From Halobellus sp. MBLA0158 (GTDB taxonomy: Archaea; Halobacteriota; Halobacteria; Halobacteriales; Haloferacaceae): DNA of 64,000 bases. The DNA lies in assembly GCF_041477585.1 (NCBI RefSeq), contig NZ_JBGNYA010000001.1:2480001-2544000 (forward strand). Direction: 5' to 3'. The translations under genes and the position numbers were made by a program. The stretch's first letter is position 1. The number at the start of each line of letters is the position of its first letter. The notes beneath the pieces are model-generated. The model was not told where the DNA came from. It saw nothing but the letters and a program-made list of their open reading frames with translations, and searched no databases. Below are positions 52,003-60,836 of this stretch, one piece after another.

Positions 52003-53142
52003 TCAGGCCTCCGGCGTGTTCACGCGGTCCTCGCTGGCGGCCTCCCGCGGCGAGGAGTGATAGATCGCCTCGCCCGCCGAGTCGAACACGTGGAGCCGCT
52101 CCTCGTCGACCGTCAGCTCGACGACGTCGCCCGGCGCGATCGTGCTCCGCGCCTCGGCTTTGACGTGGAGTTCGTCGTCGCCGATGAGACAGTGCAGCAG
52201 CAGCGACTCGCCGAGCGGTTCGGTCACGCTCACCTCCGCCTCGAACGTCTGTGCGACGTCGTCGGCGTTCCGAGCGAGCGAGATGTCCTCGGGCCGGACG
52301 CCGAAGACCCCCGACGTCGGACGCTCAGTGAACGACTCGGGGTTCGGCAACGACAGCTCGAAGTTGTCGTGGACCGCGTCGACGCCCTCGTCGTCCCACC
52401 GGAGCGTGACCGGGACCGTGTTCATCGCGGGGCTCCCGATGAACTCCGCGACGAACCGCGTCTCCGGGTAGTCGTACAGCACCTGCGGCGGATCCACCTG
52501 CTCGATCCGGCCGTCGTTCAGCACGGCGACCCGATCGCCCAGGGTCATCGCCTCCGTCTGGTCGTGGGTCACATACAGCGTCGTCGCGTCGATCTCGCGG
52601 TGGAGCTGCAGCAGTTCGGCCCGCATCTGCACTCGGAGCTTCGCGTCGAGGTTGCTCAGCGGTTCGTCGAGCAGGAAGACGTCGGGCTCGCGGACGATGG
52701 CCCGTCCGATGGCGACGCGCTGTCGCTCACCGCCGGACAGTTCGCTCGGGCGGCGTTCGAGCAGCTCCGGAATGTCGAGGATGTCGGCCGCGTGCTGGAC
52801 GCGCTGGTCGATCTCCTCGTCGGTGTAGTCGCTGACGGACTTCATCCCGAACTTCATATTCTCCGCGCCCGTCATATGCGGATAGAGCGCGTAGTTCTGG
52901 AACACCATCGCGATGCTGCGCTCTTTCGGCTCCAGGTCGTTCACGCGCCGGTCGCCGATCCGGAGTTCGCCGCTCGTGATGTCTTCGAGGCCGGCGATCA
53001 TCCGGAGGGTGGTCGACTTCCCACACCCCGAAGGGCCGACGAGAACGAGGAACTCCCCGTCGTCGACGTCGAGGGAGATGTCGTCGACCGCCGTTACGTC
53101 GTCGAACTCTTTCGTGAGACCGTCGATGTGAATGTCAGACAT
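52003..53142 (-). CDS. ugpC: ABC transporter ATP-binding protein (UgpC/MalK type)
   Basis: ATPase of 379 aa. Walker A GPSGCGKST (36-44), signature LSGGERQR, Walker B VFLLDEPLSNLD and switch His in THDQTEAM are present. A C-terminal about 130-residue OB-type regulatory domain (VFGVRPEDISLA, GDVVELTV) marks the MalK/UgpC subfamily of carbohydrate and G3P importers. Forms the energising subunit of the importer with the two permeases upstream. The gene set ends with a glycerophosphodiesterase, which favours a glycerol-phosphate type substrate. Confidence 0.93.
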   Translation of the reverse strand: MSDIHIDGLTKEFDDVTAVDDISLDVDDGEFLVLVGPSGCGKSTTLRMIAGLEDITSGELRIGDRRVNDLEPKERSIAMVFQNYALYPHMTGAENMKFGMKSVSDYTDEEIDQRVQHAADILDIPELLERRPSELSGGERQRVAIGRAIVREPDVFLLDEPLSNLDAKLRVQMRAELLQLHREIDATTLYVTHDQTEAMTLGDRVAVLNDGRIEQVDPPQVLYDYPETRFVAEFIGSPAMNTVPVTLRWDDEGVDAVHDNFELSLPNPESFTERPTSGVFGVRPEDISLARNADDVAQTFEAEVSVTEPLGESLLLHCLIGDDELHVKAEARSTIAPGDVVELTVDEERLHVFDSAGEAIYHSSPREAASEDRVNTPEA

Positions 53143-53148
53143 ATCGTA

Positions 53149-54018
53149 TCACTTCTGTTGGATCGCGAGCGTTTCGAGGAGCGGCCGGTGCAGCACGATG
53201 AGCACGGCGAGCGGCGGCAACAGCGCGATCACCGCGCCGGCCATAATGATTCCCCAGCGGGTGAGCCCCGATTGCGAGGCCGCCTGGAGGAACCGAAGCC
53301 CGACCTGCACCACCTGTTTGCTCTGGTCGCTCATAATGATGAGCGGCCAGAGGTACTGATTCCACGCGTAGATGAAGGTGATCACCGAGACGCCGGCGAT
53401 CATCCCTCTCGACATCGGGATCAGCACCTTCCAGAGGAACGTCAGCGGGCCGACGCCGTCGAGGTGGGCGTTCTCGACCAGCGAGTCGGGGATCGACATG
53501 AAGTGCTGGCGGAACAGGAAGACCGCCGTCGCGCTCGCGATGTACGGCCCGGTGATCGCCATCAGGGTGTTCCCCCACCCGAGCCGCGCCATCAGATCGA
53601 ACAGCGGAACGATCCGGACCGGGACGGGCAACAGGAGCGTGAGCAGGATGAACATAAACACGGCGCGTTCGTAGGGGAGTCGGTAGTAGACGAGCGCCAG
53701 CGCCGCGAAGAGCGAGAGCGTCACCTTCCCGATGACGATGATCACGGACATCACGACCGAGTTGAGCATGTACTGCCCGAAGTTGTACTCGCCCAGGACC
53801 GTCCCGTAGTTGGAGAGCCCCTCGCTGCCGATGCCGACGTTGGTGATCTGATACACCTCGGTCGTGTTCTGGGTGCTCATAATCAGCGCCAAGAGCAGCG
53901 GGAGCCCCATCAGGAAGATCGACAGCACGAGCCCGCCGTGGATGAGTACCTGCTCGGTGTCGACGTCCTCGGGGAGGAGCCGTGCGAGCCCGGGCTCCGA
54001 CGTGGACTGTGTCGCCAT
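53149..54018 (-). CDS. ugpE: ABC transporter permease (UgpE type)
   Basis: Membrane subunit of 289 aa with six helices, beginning around VLIHGGLVLSIFLMGLPLLLALIM. The ATPase-docking EAA-type loop is visible as ENAHLDGVGPLTFLWKVLIPMSRGMIAG. It is the second permease in the operon, 100 bp after ugpA and 6 bp before ugpC. Carbohydrate uptake permease family 1; the exact substrate follows from the operon context only. Confidence 0.9.
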   Translation of the reverse strand: MATQSTSEPGLARLLPEDVDTEQVLIHGGLVLSIFLMGLPLLLALIMSTQNTTEVYQITNVGIGSEGLSNYGTVLGEYNFGQYMLNSVVMSVIIVIGKVTLSLFAALALVYYRLPYERAVFMFILLTLLLPVPVRIVPLFDLMARLGWGNTLMAITGPYIASATAVFLFRQHFMSIPDSLVENAHLDGVGPLTFLWKVLIPMSRGMIAGVSVITFIYAWNQYLWPLIIMSDQSKQVVQVGLRFLQAASQSGLTRWGIIMAGAVIALLPPLAVLIVLHRPLLETLAIQQK

Positions 54019-54118
54019 CTGTCACACCTCACGAACCGTGCGGGCTGGGATTCGGTCGGAACTCGACACGGGTCTGCGCTCCGATCGTCGACTCGGCTGT
54101 GGGTCTCTCTCCATCGTA

Positions 54119-55009
54119 TCAGGCATAGGTGGTGTAGCTCTCGGACAGTCGCAGCTGGACGTACATCAGTATCGCCACGACGGCGAACAGCACGACCGAC
54201 TCCGCGGACGCGAGACCGAGGTTACTAAACTCGAACGCGTCGCGGTACAGTTTGAAGATCAGCAGATTCGTTGCCTCGTTCGGGCCGCCGCTCGTCATCA
54301 GGTCGACGAGCGGGAACGTCTGGAAGAACGAGTAGATCGTGTTCATCACCACGAGGAAGACGAGCGTCGGCGACATCAGCGGGATGTACACCCGATACAG
54401 CATCTGCAGGTGGCCGACGCCGTCCAGTCGCGCAGATTCGGTCAGCGTCTCTGGAACGTTGTTCAACGCCGCGACCATAAATATGATATTGTACCCCAGC
54501 TGCTTCCAGATCGCCACGACCGCGACGACGGCGAACGCCTGCGGACCGTTCGTGAACCACTCCAAGGAGGTCCCGGTGAGTGCTTCCAACACGTAGGTGA
54601 TGATACCCAGAGACGGGTGAAGGAGGAACAGGAGCACCGACGCGGCGACCGCCGTCGGGAGCGCGTACGGCCAGATCGCCGCGATCAGGTACGTCGACGA
54701 CCCGACATCGACCTGGAAGAGGAGGTACGCGACGAACAGCGACGCCGCGAGGGTCCCGACGACGACGACCGCGGCGAAGGCGACCGAGATCGCGAAGCTC
54801 CAGTGGTACGTCGACGAGGTGGCGAGCGTCACGTAGTTCTCCAGTCCCACGAACGTCTTTCGCGTTCCCAGGAGAATCGTCTGTTGGAGGCTCAGCCTGA
54901 AGGTCTCCACCCCCGGGTAGTAGAGGAAGGCGATCAGCACAGCGAACGTCGGAAGCAGCAGCAGGAAGGCCTGCCACTTCGACTCGTACGGTTTGGTGAG
55001 TTGTGACAT
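54119..55009 (-). CDS. ugpA: ABC transporter permease (UgpA type)
   Basis: Membrane subunit of 296 aa with six helices, starting after SKWQAFLLLLPTFAVLIAFLYYPGVETFRLSL. The ATPase-docking loop ESARLDGVGHLQMLYRVYIPLMSP is the EAA-type motif. It lies 21 bp after the substrate-binding protein gene. With the UgpE-type permease it makes the membrane channel. Confidence 0.9.
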   Translation of the reverse strand: MSQLTKPYESKWQAFLLLLPTFAVLIAFLYYPGVETFRLSLQQTILLGTRKTFVGLENYVTLATSSTYHWSFAISVAFAAVVVVGTLAASLFVAYLLFQVDVGSSTYLIAAIWPYALPTAVAASVLLFLLHPSLGIITYVLEALTGTSLEWFTNGPQAFAVVAVVAIWKQLGYNIIFMVAALNNVPETLTESARLDGVGHLQMLYRVYIPLMSPTLVFLVVMNTIYSFFQTFPLVDLMTSGGPNEATNLLIFKLYRDAFEFSNLGLASAESVVLFAVVAILMYVQLRLSESYTTYA

Positions 55010-55030
55010 ACGCTTGCGGTGGATGCCCGA

Positions 55031-56449
55031 TTACGAGACCCGGTCGTTGTAGCTCTGAATCGCCGAGTCGACGTCGCTTTTGACCTGGGAGAGCCCTTCG
55101 GAGACGCTCGGCCCGCCGTCCTGGATCATACTCACGTAGCCCTCCTCGATGATGGTCCGGACCTCGGGGAACGGACCCATCAGGGCCCCGCTTGTCGCGG
55201 GGGTACTCTCGGTCTCGTTGAGCTGATCGATCGCCGTCCGGAAGGAGGGATTCTCCTCGTAGAAGCCGTCTTCTTCGAGCAGCGTGATGGACTCCTCGCG
55301 AACCGGGAAGTACCCGGTCCCGCGGTGCCACCGCGCCTGCTGTTCCGGCTGCGTCATGTAGAGCAGGAGTTCCCCGGCGGCCTGCTGCTGGGCGTCCGAG
55401 AGGCCCTGGGGGACCCACAGCGACGCCCCGCCGATGGGGAGCCCCGTGCGGTCGCCGCCCGGCGCGGGCAGGTACGCGGTGTCGAGTTCGAACCCGTTGT
55501 CGGCGGCGCCCTGCTTCATCGGCGCGATGCTCGACGTCGAGTAGATGATCATCCCCGTCTGCTGGGTCAGGAACGCCTGCTGGGCCTCACCCCACGCCTC
55601 GATCCCGGGGTTCAGGTACTGATCCTGGTCGTAGAGGTCGACCCACCACTCGAAGATGTTCTGTGCGGCGTCGGTGTCGAGGTTCGATTCCGTGGCGCGG
55701 CCGGCCCGTCCGTTCTCGTTGTTCACGAGGGTGGTGTTCTGGTGGGCCATCCACCCCTCGACGAACCACGAGTGGTTCGGGAACGTGATTCCGGTCTCGA
55801 CCACGCCCTCGCTGGTGAGCGTGTTCGCCGCGTCCGTGATGCCCTGATACGTCGTCGGGGGCGAGTCCGGATCCAGTCCGGCCTCCTCGAACGCGTCCCG
55901 GTTGTACATCATGATCGCGTTGCTCGAATTGAACGGCATCGAATTCAGCTTGCCGTCGATCCGGTAGAAGTCGAGCACCGGGTCGAGGAAGTTGTCGAAG
56001 TTGATCCGATCGCTCGGAATGATGTCTTCGACGGGGACGAACGCCTGGCTGTCGATCGCCAGCTGCGTCCCGATCTCGAAGATCTGCGAGAGGGCCGGCG
56101 GATTGCCCGAACTCACCGCCGACGTCGTCGCGTTCAGGTTGTCACGGTAACTGTTTCGCGACGTCGTCTCGACGGTGATCCCGTCGCTCTGCTCTTCGAA
56201 GCTGTTCACGATGTCGTCGATGCGCTGTGCGAGGTCGCCCCCCATCGCGTGCCAGAACTGGATCGTGACCGATTGGCCCCCGCCGGAACCCATCGTGGTC
56301 CCGTCGGACCCACCGCTGTCACCACCGCTGCTGCCACCGTCGCCGCCGTCGCCGCTGCTCCCGCCGTTGCTGGAACAGCCCGCGAGGCCTGCGACAGTCG
56401 CTGCGCCCGCTCCTTGGATAAACTTCCGTCTGGTGTGACGTCCAGTCAT
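55031..56449 (-). CDS. ugpB: ABC transporter extracellular substrate-binding protein (UgpB type)
   Basis: Exported lipoprotein of 472 aa. The Tat-like signal TRRKFIQGAGAATVAGLAGC ends at lipobox Cys25, then a long Gly/Ser linker (about 27-65). The extracellular solute-binding domain has VTIQFWHAMGGDLAQRIDDIVNSFEE and the family motif YNRDAFEEAGLDPDSPPTTY. This class binds sugars, oligosaccharides or glycerol-3-phosphate. I chose ATG 56449 over 56470 because it starts at the signal, and a TATA-like tttattat at about 56481-56488 suits it. First gene of the operon. Confidence 0.9.
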   Translation of the reverse strand: MTGRHTRRKFIQGAGAATVAGLAGCSSNGGSSGDGGDGGSSGGDSGGSDGTTMGSGGGQSVTIQFWHAMGGDLAQRIDDIVNSFEEQSDGITVETTSRNSYRDNLNATTSAVSSGNPPALSQIFEIGTQLAIDSQAFVPVEDIIPSDRINFDNFLDPVLDFYRIDGKLNSMPFNSSNAIMMYNRDAFEEAGLDPDSPPTTYQGITDAANTLTSEGVVETGITFPNHSWFVEGWMAHQNTTLVNNENGRAGRATESNLDTDAAQNIFEWWVDLYDQDQYLNPGIEAWGEAQQAFLTQQTGMIIYSTSSIAPMKQGAADNGFELDTAYLPAPGGDRTGLPIGGASLWVPQGLSDAQQQAAGELLLYMTQPEQQARWHRGTGYFPVREESITLLEEDGFYEENPSFRTAIDQLNETESTPATSGALMGPFPEVRTIIEEGYVSMIQDGGPSVSEGLSQVKSDVDSAIQSYNDRVS

Positions 56450-57198
56450 ATGGACTCGCTTTTGGCTCATTTTCTATGATAATAAATTTTTGGTTAGATA
56501 CCGTGAGTAAAGAATTCTATTCTCGGACGTTCCGGTTTCTCGACCGGGTTTTCGCCCATATCGGGCCGAAACGACGCGGACATCTGCCTCGGATGATCTC
56601 GCACCATCACTGACATCCTCGGGAGGCCGGCAAAAGAACCCGACTATGAGCGATCCATCGTGGACCGTATCGATCTGAGAGCTCAAGACCGGTATTGATC
56701 GCTCCGTTCGATATATAGGACACAATCGGTCGTACCGGGGCTGAAAGCCCGATTGCGGGAGAATCAGCACTCCGCGTCGTTGCGCCGGGTTCGACACGAC
56801 GAACGCTGTCGTCGAAACTCATCATTTCGAGCCCTCGGTACGATCGGTTTCATCTCTTACTGCCGCTGGCCGTTCGGCGATGAATTGTTCGCTCGCTGAT
56901 GTCCGCCCGGCGAGAGCGACGGTGATCGTTTCTCGGACACGGATCCGACCCTCTCGGTTCTCTTCCCGTCGTCGACGCCGTGGACACCGCCAACCCGTCA
57001 CGGATCCGGTGGAGTGAGACTCCGCAGTTCAGATCATATTTCAGGTACTATACGATAAATATTATTTTTCTTACTGTTTTCTGGACGAGAGTAAAGAATT
57101 TTTAGTTCGATAATTTCGCATTCTGAAGGGATTCTGCGACCTCAGATCGAATCTCAAGTCTATATTCTGTACATTACTTTCTTTTTATATCACTAACG
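56450..57198. other. 749-bp intergenic region upstream of ugpB
   Basis: AT-rich at both ends, with no supported gene. The promoter of ugpB lies at the left end. A 12-bp direct repeat GAGTAAAGAATT occurs at 56505-56516 and 57089-57100, each near a T/A-rich block of similar look, hinting at a duplicated promoter segment. Another TATA-like element, cgatatatagg, is near 56709. No RNA gene recognised. Confidence 0.55.
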
Positions 57199-58227
57199 CT
57201 ATCTGATGAGATTCGTCACGCCCACCGTCTCGGCGACGACCCACACGACGAACAGCAGATAGGTGAGTGCGAGCAGGTACGCCTCGTTATGTGTGAGCGA
57301 GAGGTCGGTCCGGAGCGCTGCGAAGAGGAGGATCGTCGCGAAGGTCAGAACCCCCATCATCGGGACGGCCGTCGCGAAGTCGATCGGGACGCTCCCGATG
57401 ATGAGCACCCCGACCGGGATCGCCACCAGGAGGTCGAAGGTGTTCGAGCCGAAGACGTTCGCGAGGCTGGTGAGGCTGTTGCCGCCGCGGGCCGACCGGA
57501 CGCTCACGATGAGGTCCGGGAGGCTCGTGGCGGCCGCGACGACGGTGACCCCCGCGAGGAAGTCCGGCACGCCGAACGAGTGAGAGAGCGCCTCAACGCT
57601 GCCGACGAGCTGTTCGACGGCGAGCAGGATGACGACGAGCCCGGCCGCGAGCAGGAGCCACCGCCGAATCACGGGAACGCCGTCGTCGACGCCCGCCGTC
57701 TCGGAATCGGCGACGTCCTGCCACTGGATGAAGATGTAGAGTCCGTAGAGCAGGAGCGGCAGCATCGCCAGCGGACGGGTGATGTAGCCGACGAGCGTCG
57801 CGTCCGGCGCGGGCGCGTAGATGACCGCCAGCGCGAAGGTGACCACGAGGACCGAGACGGCGATCATATAGAACTGCGCCTCCTTGTAGACGAGCGTGCG
57901 GTTCGTCTCCAGGGAGCGCTCGGAGACGAGTCCCGAGAGCGCGGGGATCACGAGGATGTTGAAGATGGCCGAGCCGACGATCGCGCCGACGCCCATATCG
58001 AACACGCCCGCGAGGGCCGCGAAGACGACGCTCGACAGCTCCGGGAAACTCGATCCGATCGCGACGACGATCGATCCCTGGACCACCGGCGGCAGGCCGT
58101 AGTACGCCGAGAGCCGCTCGGCGGACGTTTCAAGCCACCCGCTCCCGAGCCAGATGAACCCCGTCGCGACGAGGACGACCACGGCGTCGACCGCCGGCGA
58201 GTGAGGGAGGAGGCCGAACAGCGGCAT
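57199..58227 (-). CDS. Sodium/calcium exchanger (CaCA family)
   Basis: Membrane antiporter of 342 aa with about ten helices in two inverted halves. The two alpha-repeat motifs are visible as VAIGSSFPELSSVVFAAL (about residue 55) and VAAATSLPDLIVSVRSA (about 230), each with the acidic residue in the ion path. It exports Ca2+ in exchange for Na+ or H+. A short loop with DSETAGVDDG joins the halves. It is a single gene; repeat copy 3 lies upstream. Confidence 0.93.
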   Translation of the reverse strand: MPLFGLLPHSPAVDAVVVLVATGFIWLGSGWLETSAERLSAYYGLPPVVQGSIVVAIGSSFPELSSVVFAALAGVFDMGVGAIVGSAIFNILVIPALSGLVSERSLETNRTLVYKEAQFYMIAVSVLVVTFALAVIYAPAPDATLVGYITRPLAMLPLLLYGLYIFIQWQDVADSETAGVDDGVPVIRRWLLLAAGLVVILLAVEQLVGSVEALSHSFGVPDFLAGVTVVAAATSLPDLIVSVRSARGGNSLTSLANVFGSNTFDLLVAIPVGVLIIGSVPIDFATAVPMMGVLTFATILLFAALRTDLSLTHNEAYLLALTYLLFVVWVVAETVGVTNLIR

Positions 58228-58280
58228 CTATCCGGGCCGATTCGCCGCCGAGGGGAAAGAGCCACCGATCGGGCCGGCCT

Positions 58281-58358
58281 CAGAGATTACCCTCAATTTA
58301 CCGCCGAACGCCACCTCCGGTGACGGCGTTCAGCAGTAAGAAACGAGAGTAACCACTA
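58281..58358. repeat. 78-bp palindromic dispersed repeat, copy 3
   Basis: Reads CAGAGATTACCCTCAATTTACCGCCGAACG at the left and ends ACGAGAGTAACCACTA. The right end abuts TCA at 58359, the TGA stop of the methyltransferase gene. More degenerate than copy 1, though the inner block TTACCGCCGAACG is intact. Confidence 0.82.
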
Positions 58359-59237
58359 TCAGCCGCTCGGCGCCCGGTAGAGCAGGTCGTACTGATGGGC
58401 GACGTAGGTCAGTTCGCCCGCCGCCAGTTGCGCGCGGCGCGCCGCGAGCCACGAATCCGGATCCGGCGTCGCAACCGGCGAGGACGGCACCGCCTCGGCG
58501 ACGAACTCCAGGATCCGCGAGAGGAAGTACCGCTCGTCGGCCGGGTACGCGCCGGCCCGCGGCCGGACGATCCAGTCGGAGCTCCCGACCGCGAGGAGGT
58601 CGCCGTCCCGCCGCCGGAGCAGGTCCGCGAGGTGTCGCCCGGCGCGGACGTCGCGGCCGACGCGGGCGTCGATGGCCGCGTGGTACGCGCGCTCGATCGC
58701 GCCGTCGTCGGGGTGGTCGGGCTGGAAGATCGTCCCGCCGTCGAAGGTGATCGGGAAGTACGCCAGCCCGCCCGGCCGCAGCGCCGACTCCGCGGCGGCG
58801 ACGAGCCGCGGGAGCGGGACGAGGTCCGCGAACGCCTGGGCGACCACCAGGTCGACGTCCGCGGCCGCCTCCAGGGCGTCGAGTGCGTCGCCGACCTGGA
58901 ACCGAACGTCGAGGTCGGCGACGGTGAAATCCGGCGTCCCGTCGTCGGCCGGGCGGCACTCGTTCTCGATGTCTTGCCCCGCGCGCTGAAGGGCCGCCGG
59001 CCGGACGTCGCGCGCGAACGCGACGATGCGAGGATCGGCGTCGACGCCCCGATAGCGCCCCGCGTCGACGCCCCACGAGCACAGCCGCGGGACCGTCGCG
59101 CCCGTCCCGGAGCCGGCCTCCAGGATCCGCGGCTCCGCCGGGAGCGCCGCCAGGAGCCGGTCGCGGACGCGCGACGAGAGCGCGCGGTCGTCGACGGTGC
59201 GCTTCGCTTCGAGGTACCGCGGCCGGGCGTGGTTCAT
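58359..59237 (-). CDS. SAM-dependent methyltransferase
   Basis: Class I methyltransferase of 292 aa. Motif I is ILEAGSGTGATVPRL (about 38-52), followed by the acidic strand end GVDADPRI and VDLVVAQAFADLVPLP. The C-terminal region has a distinctive WIVRPRAGAYPADERYFLSRIL. It starts 1 bp after the stop of a pterin-synthase-like gene, and both lie downstream of an MDR dehydrogenase. A shared pathway is likely; substrate unknown, perhaps a pterin-derived or lipid-like molecule. Its stop codon is part of repeat copy 3. Confidence 0.87.
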   Translation of the reverse strand: MNHARPRYLEAKRTVDDRALSSRVRDRLLAALPAEPRILEAGSGTGATVPRLCSWGVDAGRYRGVDADPRIVAFARDVRPAALQRAGQDIENECRPADDGTPDFTVADLDVRFQVGDALDALEAAADVDLVVAQAFADLVPLPRLVAAAESALRPGGLAYFPITFDGGTIFQPDHPDDGAIERAYHAAIDARVGRDVRAGRHLADLLRRRDGDLLAVGSSDWIVRPRAGAYPADERYFLSRILEFVAEAVPSSPVATPDPDSWLAARRAQLAAGELTYVAHQYDLLYRAPSG

Positions 59238-59238
59238 C

Positions 59239-59652
59239 TCACTCCAGCGAGCGGCGGTGGCTCGCCCACGCGACGTCGTCCTCCCAGATCCGGACCGACA
59301 GCCCAGTCGGCGTCGCATCCCCGAGCGCGTCGGCGACGCGGTCGCCGAACAGCCGCGCGAAGTGTTCGACGCTGGGGTTCAGTCCCTCGAACTCCGGGAG
59401 GTCGTTCAGGAGCGAATCGCGGTAACGCGCCTCCAGGTCGTCGAGGATCGCCTCGACCGCGTCGATGTCGACCAGGTAGCCGTACTCGCCGAGTTCGGGC
59501 CCCGAAAAGCGGATCTCGACGGTGAAGTGGTGGCTATGGACCTCGCCCTCGGGCCCCGGGTCGGGCACGGTGAGGAAGTGCTGGGCGACGAAGTCGCGGG
59601 TGACGGTCAGTTCGTAGGCCGGCGCGTCGGCGGATGGGCGTTCGTGTGTCAT
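59239..59652 (-). CDS. 6-pyruvoyl-tetrahydropterin synthase-like (QueD/PTPS family)
   Basis: Pterin-enzyme fold protein of 137 aa. Zinc-type histidines are visible in FVAQHFL and VHSHHFTV, with conserved YLVDIDAVEAIL, LN in FEGLNPSVEHFARLF, and the late Glu in IWED. The catalytic Cys that normally precedes the HGH motif is missing: the stretch here is PGPEGEVHSHH. So it is probably not a standard QueD or PTPS. It is encoded between an MDR dehydrogenase and a methyltransferase, which suggests a modified pathway. Confidence 0.83.
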   Translation of the reverse strand: MTHERPSADAPAYELTVTRDFVAQHFLTVPDPGPEGEVHSHHFTVEIRFSGPELGEYGYLVDIDAVEAILDDLEARYRDSLLNDLPEFEGLNPSVEHFARLFGDRVADALGDATPTGLSVRIWEDDVAWASHRRSLE

Positions 59653-59685
59653 CGGTGGGAAAGTTCGCGCGGGAGCGCAGTCGCC

Positions 59686-60693
59686 TCACGGATACGTCAG
59701 GAGGACTTGGAGGGCGCCGTCGGCGCGGTCGTCCAGGAGCCGGTACGCCTCGGGCGCGTCGTCGAACGGGATCCGGTGGGTGACGAGCGACTTCGCGTCG
59801 ATCTCACACAGGCGATCGAGCGCGGTCTCGGCGCGGCGGGCCTTCGTCCAGCGGCCGCGGGTCTCCGGCGCGAGCGTGCTGACCTGGCTCGACTCGAACG
59901 AGATCCGGTCGCGGTGGAAGTCCGCGCCGAGGTCGAGCATCGCCGGCTTGTCGCCGTACCACGATCCGACGACGACGCGGCCGTCGTAGCCCACCGCGTC
60001 GACCGCGTCGTCGAGGGTCGCCGGGCGGCCGGAGAGTTCGTACACGAGGTCGGCGCCCTCGCGGTCGGCGTCGGCATCGAGCGCCCCGTCGAACTCCGCC
60101 GGCGGCACGGCGACGTCGGCGCCGAAGTCGCGGGCGCGCGCCCGTCGCTCGGGGATCGGCTCGACCGCGATCAGGCGTCCGAGCGGGAACGACGCGAGGA
60201 CGGCGATCGTACACAGTCCGACGACGCCGGCGCCGAAGACGACGACGTCCTCGCCGATCCGCGGCCGGCCGTCGAGGACGAGCGACGTCGCGGTCTCCAC
60301 GGAGGGAAACAGCGCCATCTCCTCGGCGTCGACGCCGTCGGGGAGCGGGACGGCGAGGTCGGTCGGGACGGAGAACCGCGTCTCGTGGGGGTTGAACGCG
60401 AAGACCGTGCGGTCGGCCCAGTGGTCGTCGACCGCCTCGCCGACCGCGACGACGTCGCCGACGGCCGCGTAGCCGTAGCGCAGCGGAAACGAGAGGTCGC
60501 CCTCCAGGGTATCGAGGGTCTCGTCGGCCGGGAGGTCCGTCGGCGCCTCACCCCGGTAGATGAGGAGTTCGGTCCCGGCGCTGACCGCCGAAACGCGGGT
60601 CTCGACGCAGATCTCGTCGGGGGCCGGCTCGACGCTCGTCCGTCTGACGCTCGTCTCGTACGGCCCGGTGAAGTACAGCGATCGTCTGTTCAT
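59686..60693 (-). CDS. MDR-family (zinc-type alcohol) dehydrogenase
   Basis: Medium-chain dehydrogenase of 335 aa. The cofactor motif VFGAGVVGLCT is near residue 153. The usual catalytic Zn Cys is replaced (SAVSAGTELLIYRGE), as in several MDR enzymes such as those acting on chlorophyllides or quinones. First gene of a three-gene operon with the pterin-synthase-like and methyltransferase genes (gaps 33 and 1 bp). The reaction is not known. Confidence 0.87.
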   Translation of the reverse strand: MNRRSLYFTGPYETSVRRTSVEPAPDEICVETRVSAVSAGTELLIYRGEAPTDLPADETLDTLEGDLSFPLRYGYAAVGDVVAVGEAVDDHWADRTVFAFNPHETRFSVPTDLAVPLPDGVDAEEMALFPSVETATSLVLDGRPRIGEDVVVFGAGVVGLCTIAVLASFPLGRLIAVEPIPERRARARDFGADVAVPPAEFDGALDADADREGADLVYELSGRPATLDDAVDAVGYDGRVVVGSWYGDKPAMLDLGADFHRDRISFESSQVSTLAPETRGRWTKARRAETALDRLCEIDAKSLVTHRIPFDDAPEAYRLLDDRADGALQVLLTYP

Positions 60694-60836
60694 CGTGGGC
60701 TGGACGCCGGCGGTCCGATCGCCGGACGCGCGGGCGGCGAGTAACGTCAGTCACACAGGACTACGGTGTAATCAGCCTATCGGCCGCGCGGATCGCGTCT
60801 CGGGGCCGTCCGGACCGCGTTCGGACGCCGCGGTCG

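Noticed and set aside
57434..57461. Two CGAA-N4-TTCG matches
   Set aside because: They lie inside the exchanger coding region (codons around NVFGSNTFD) and have G rather than C/T at the fifth base, so they are not regulon boxes.
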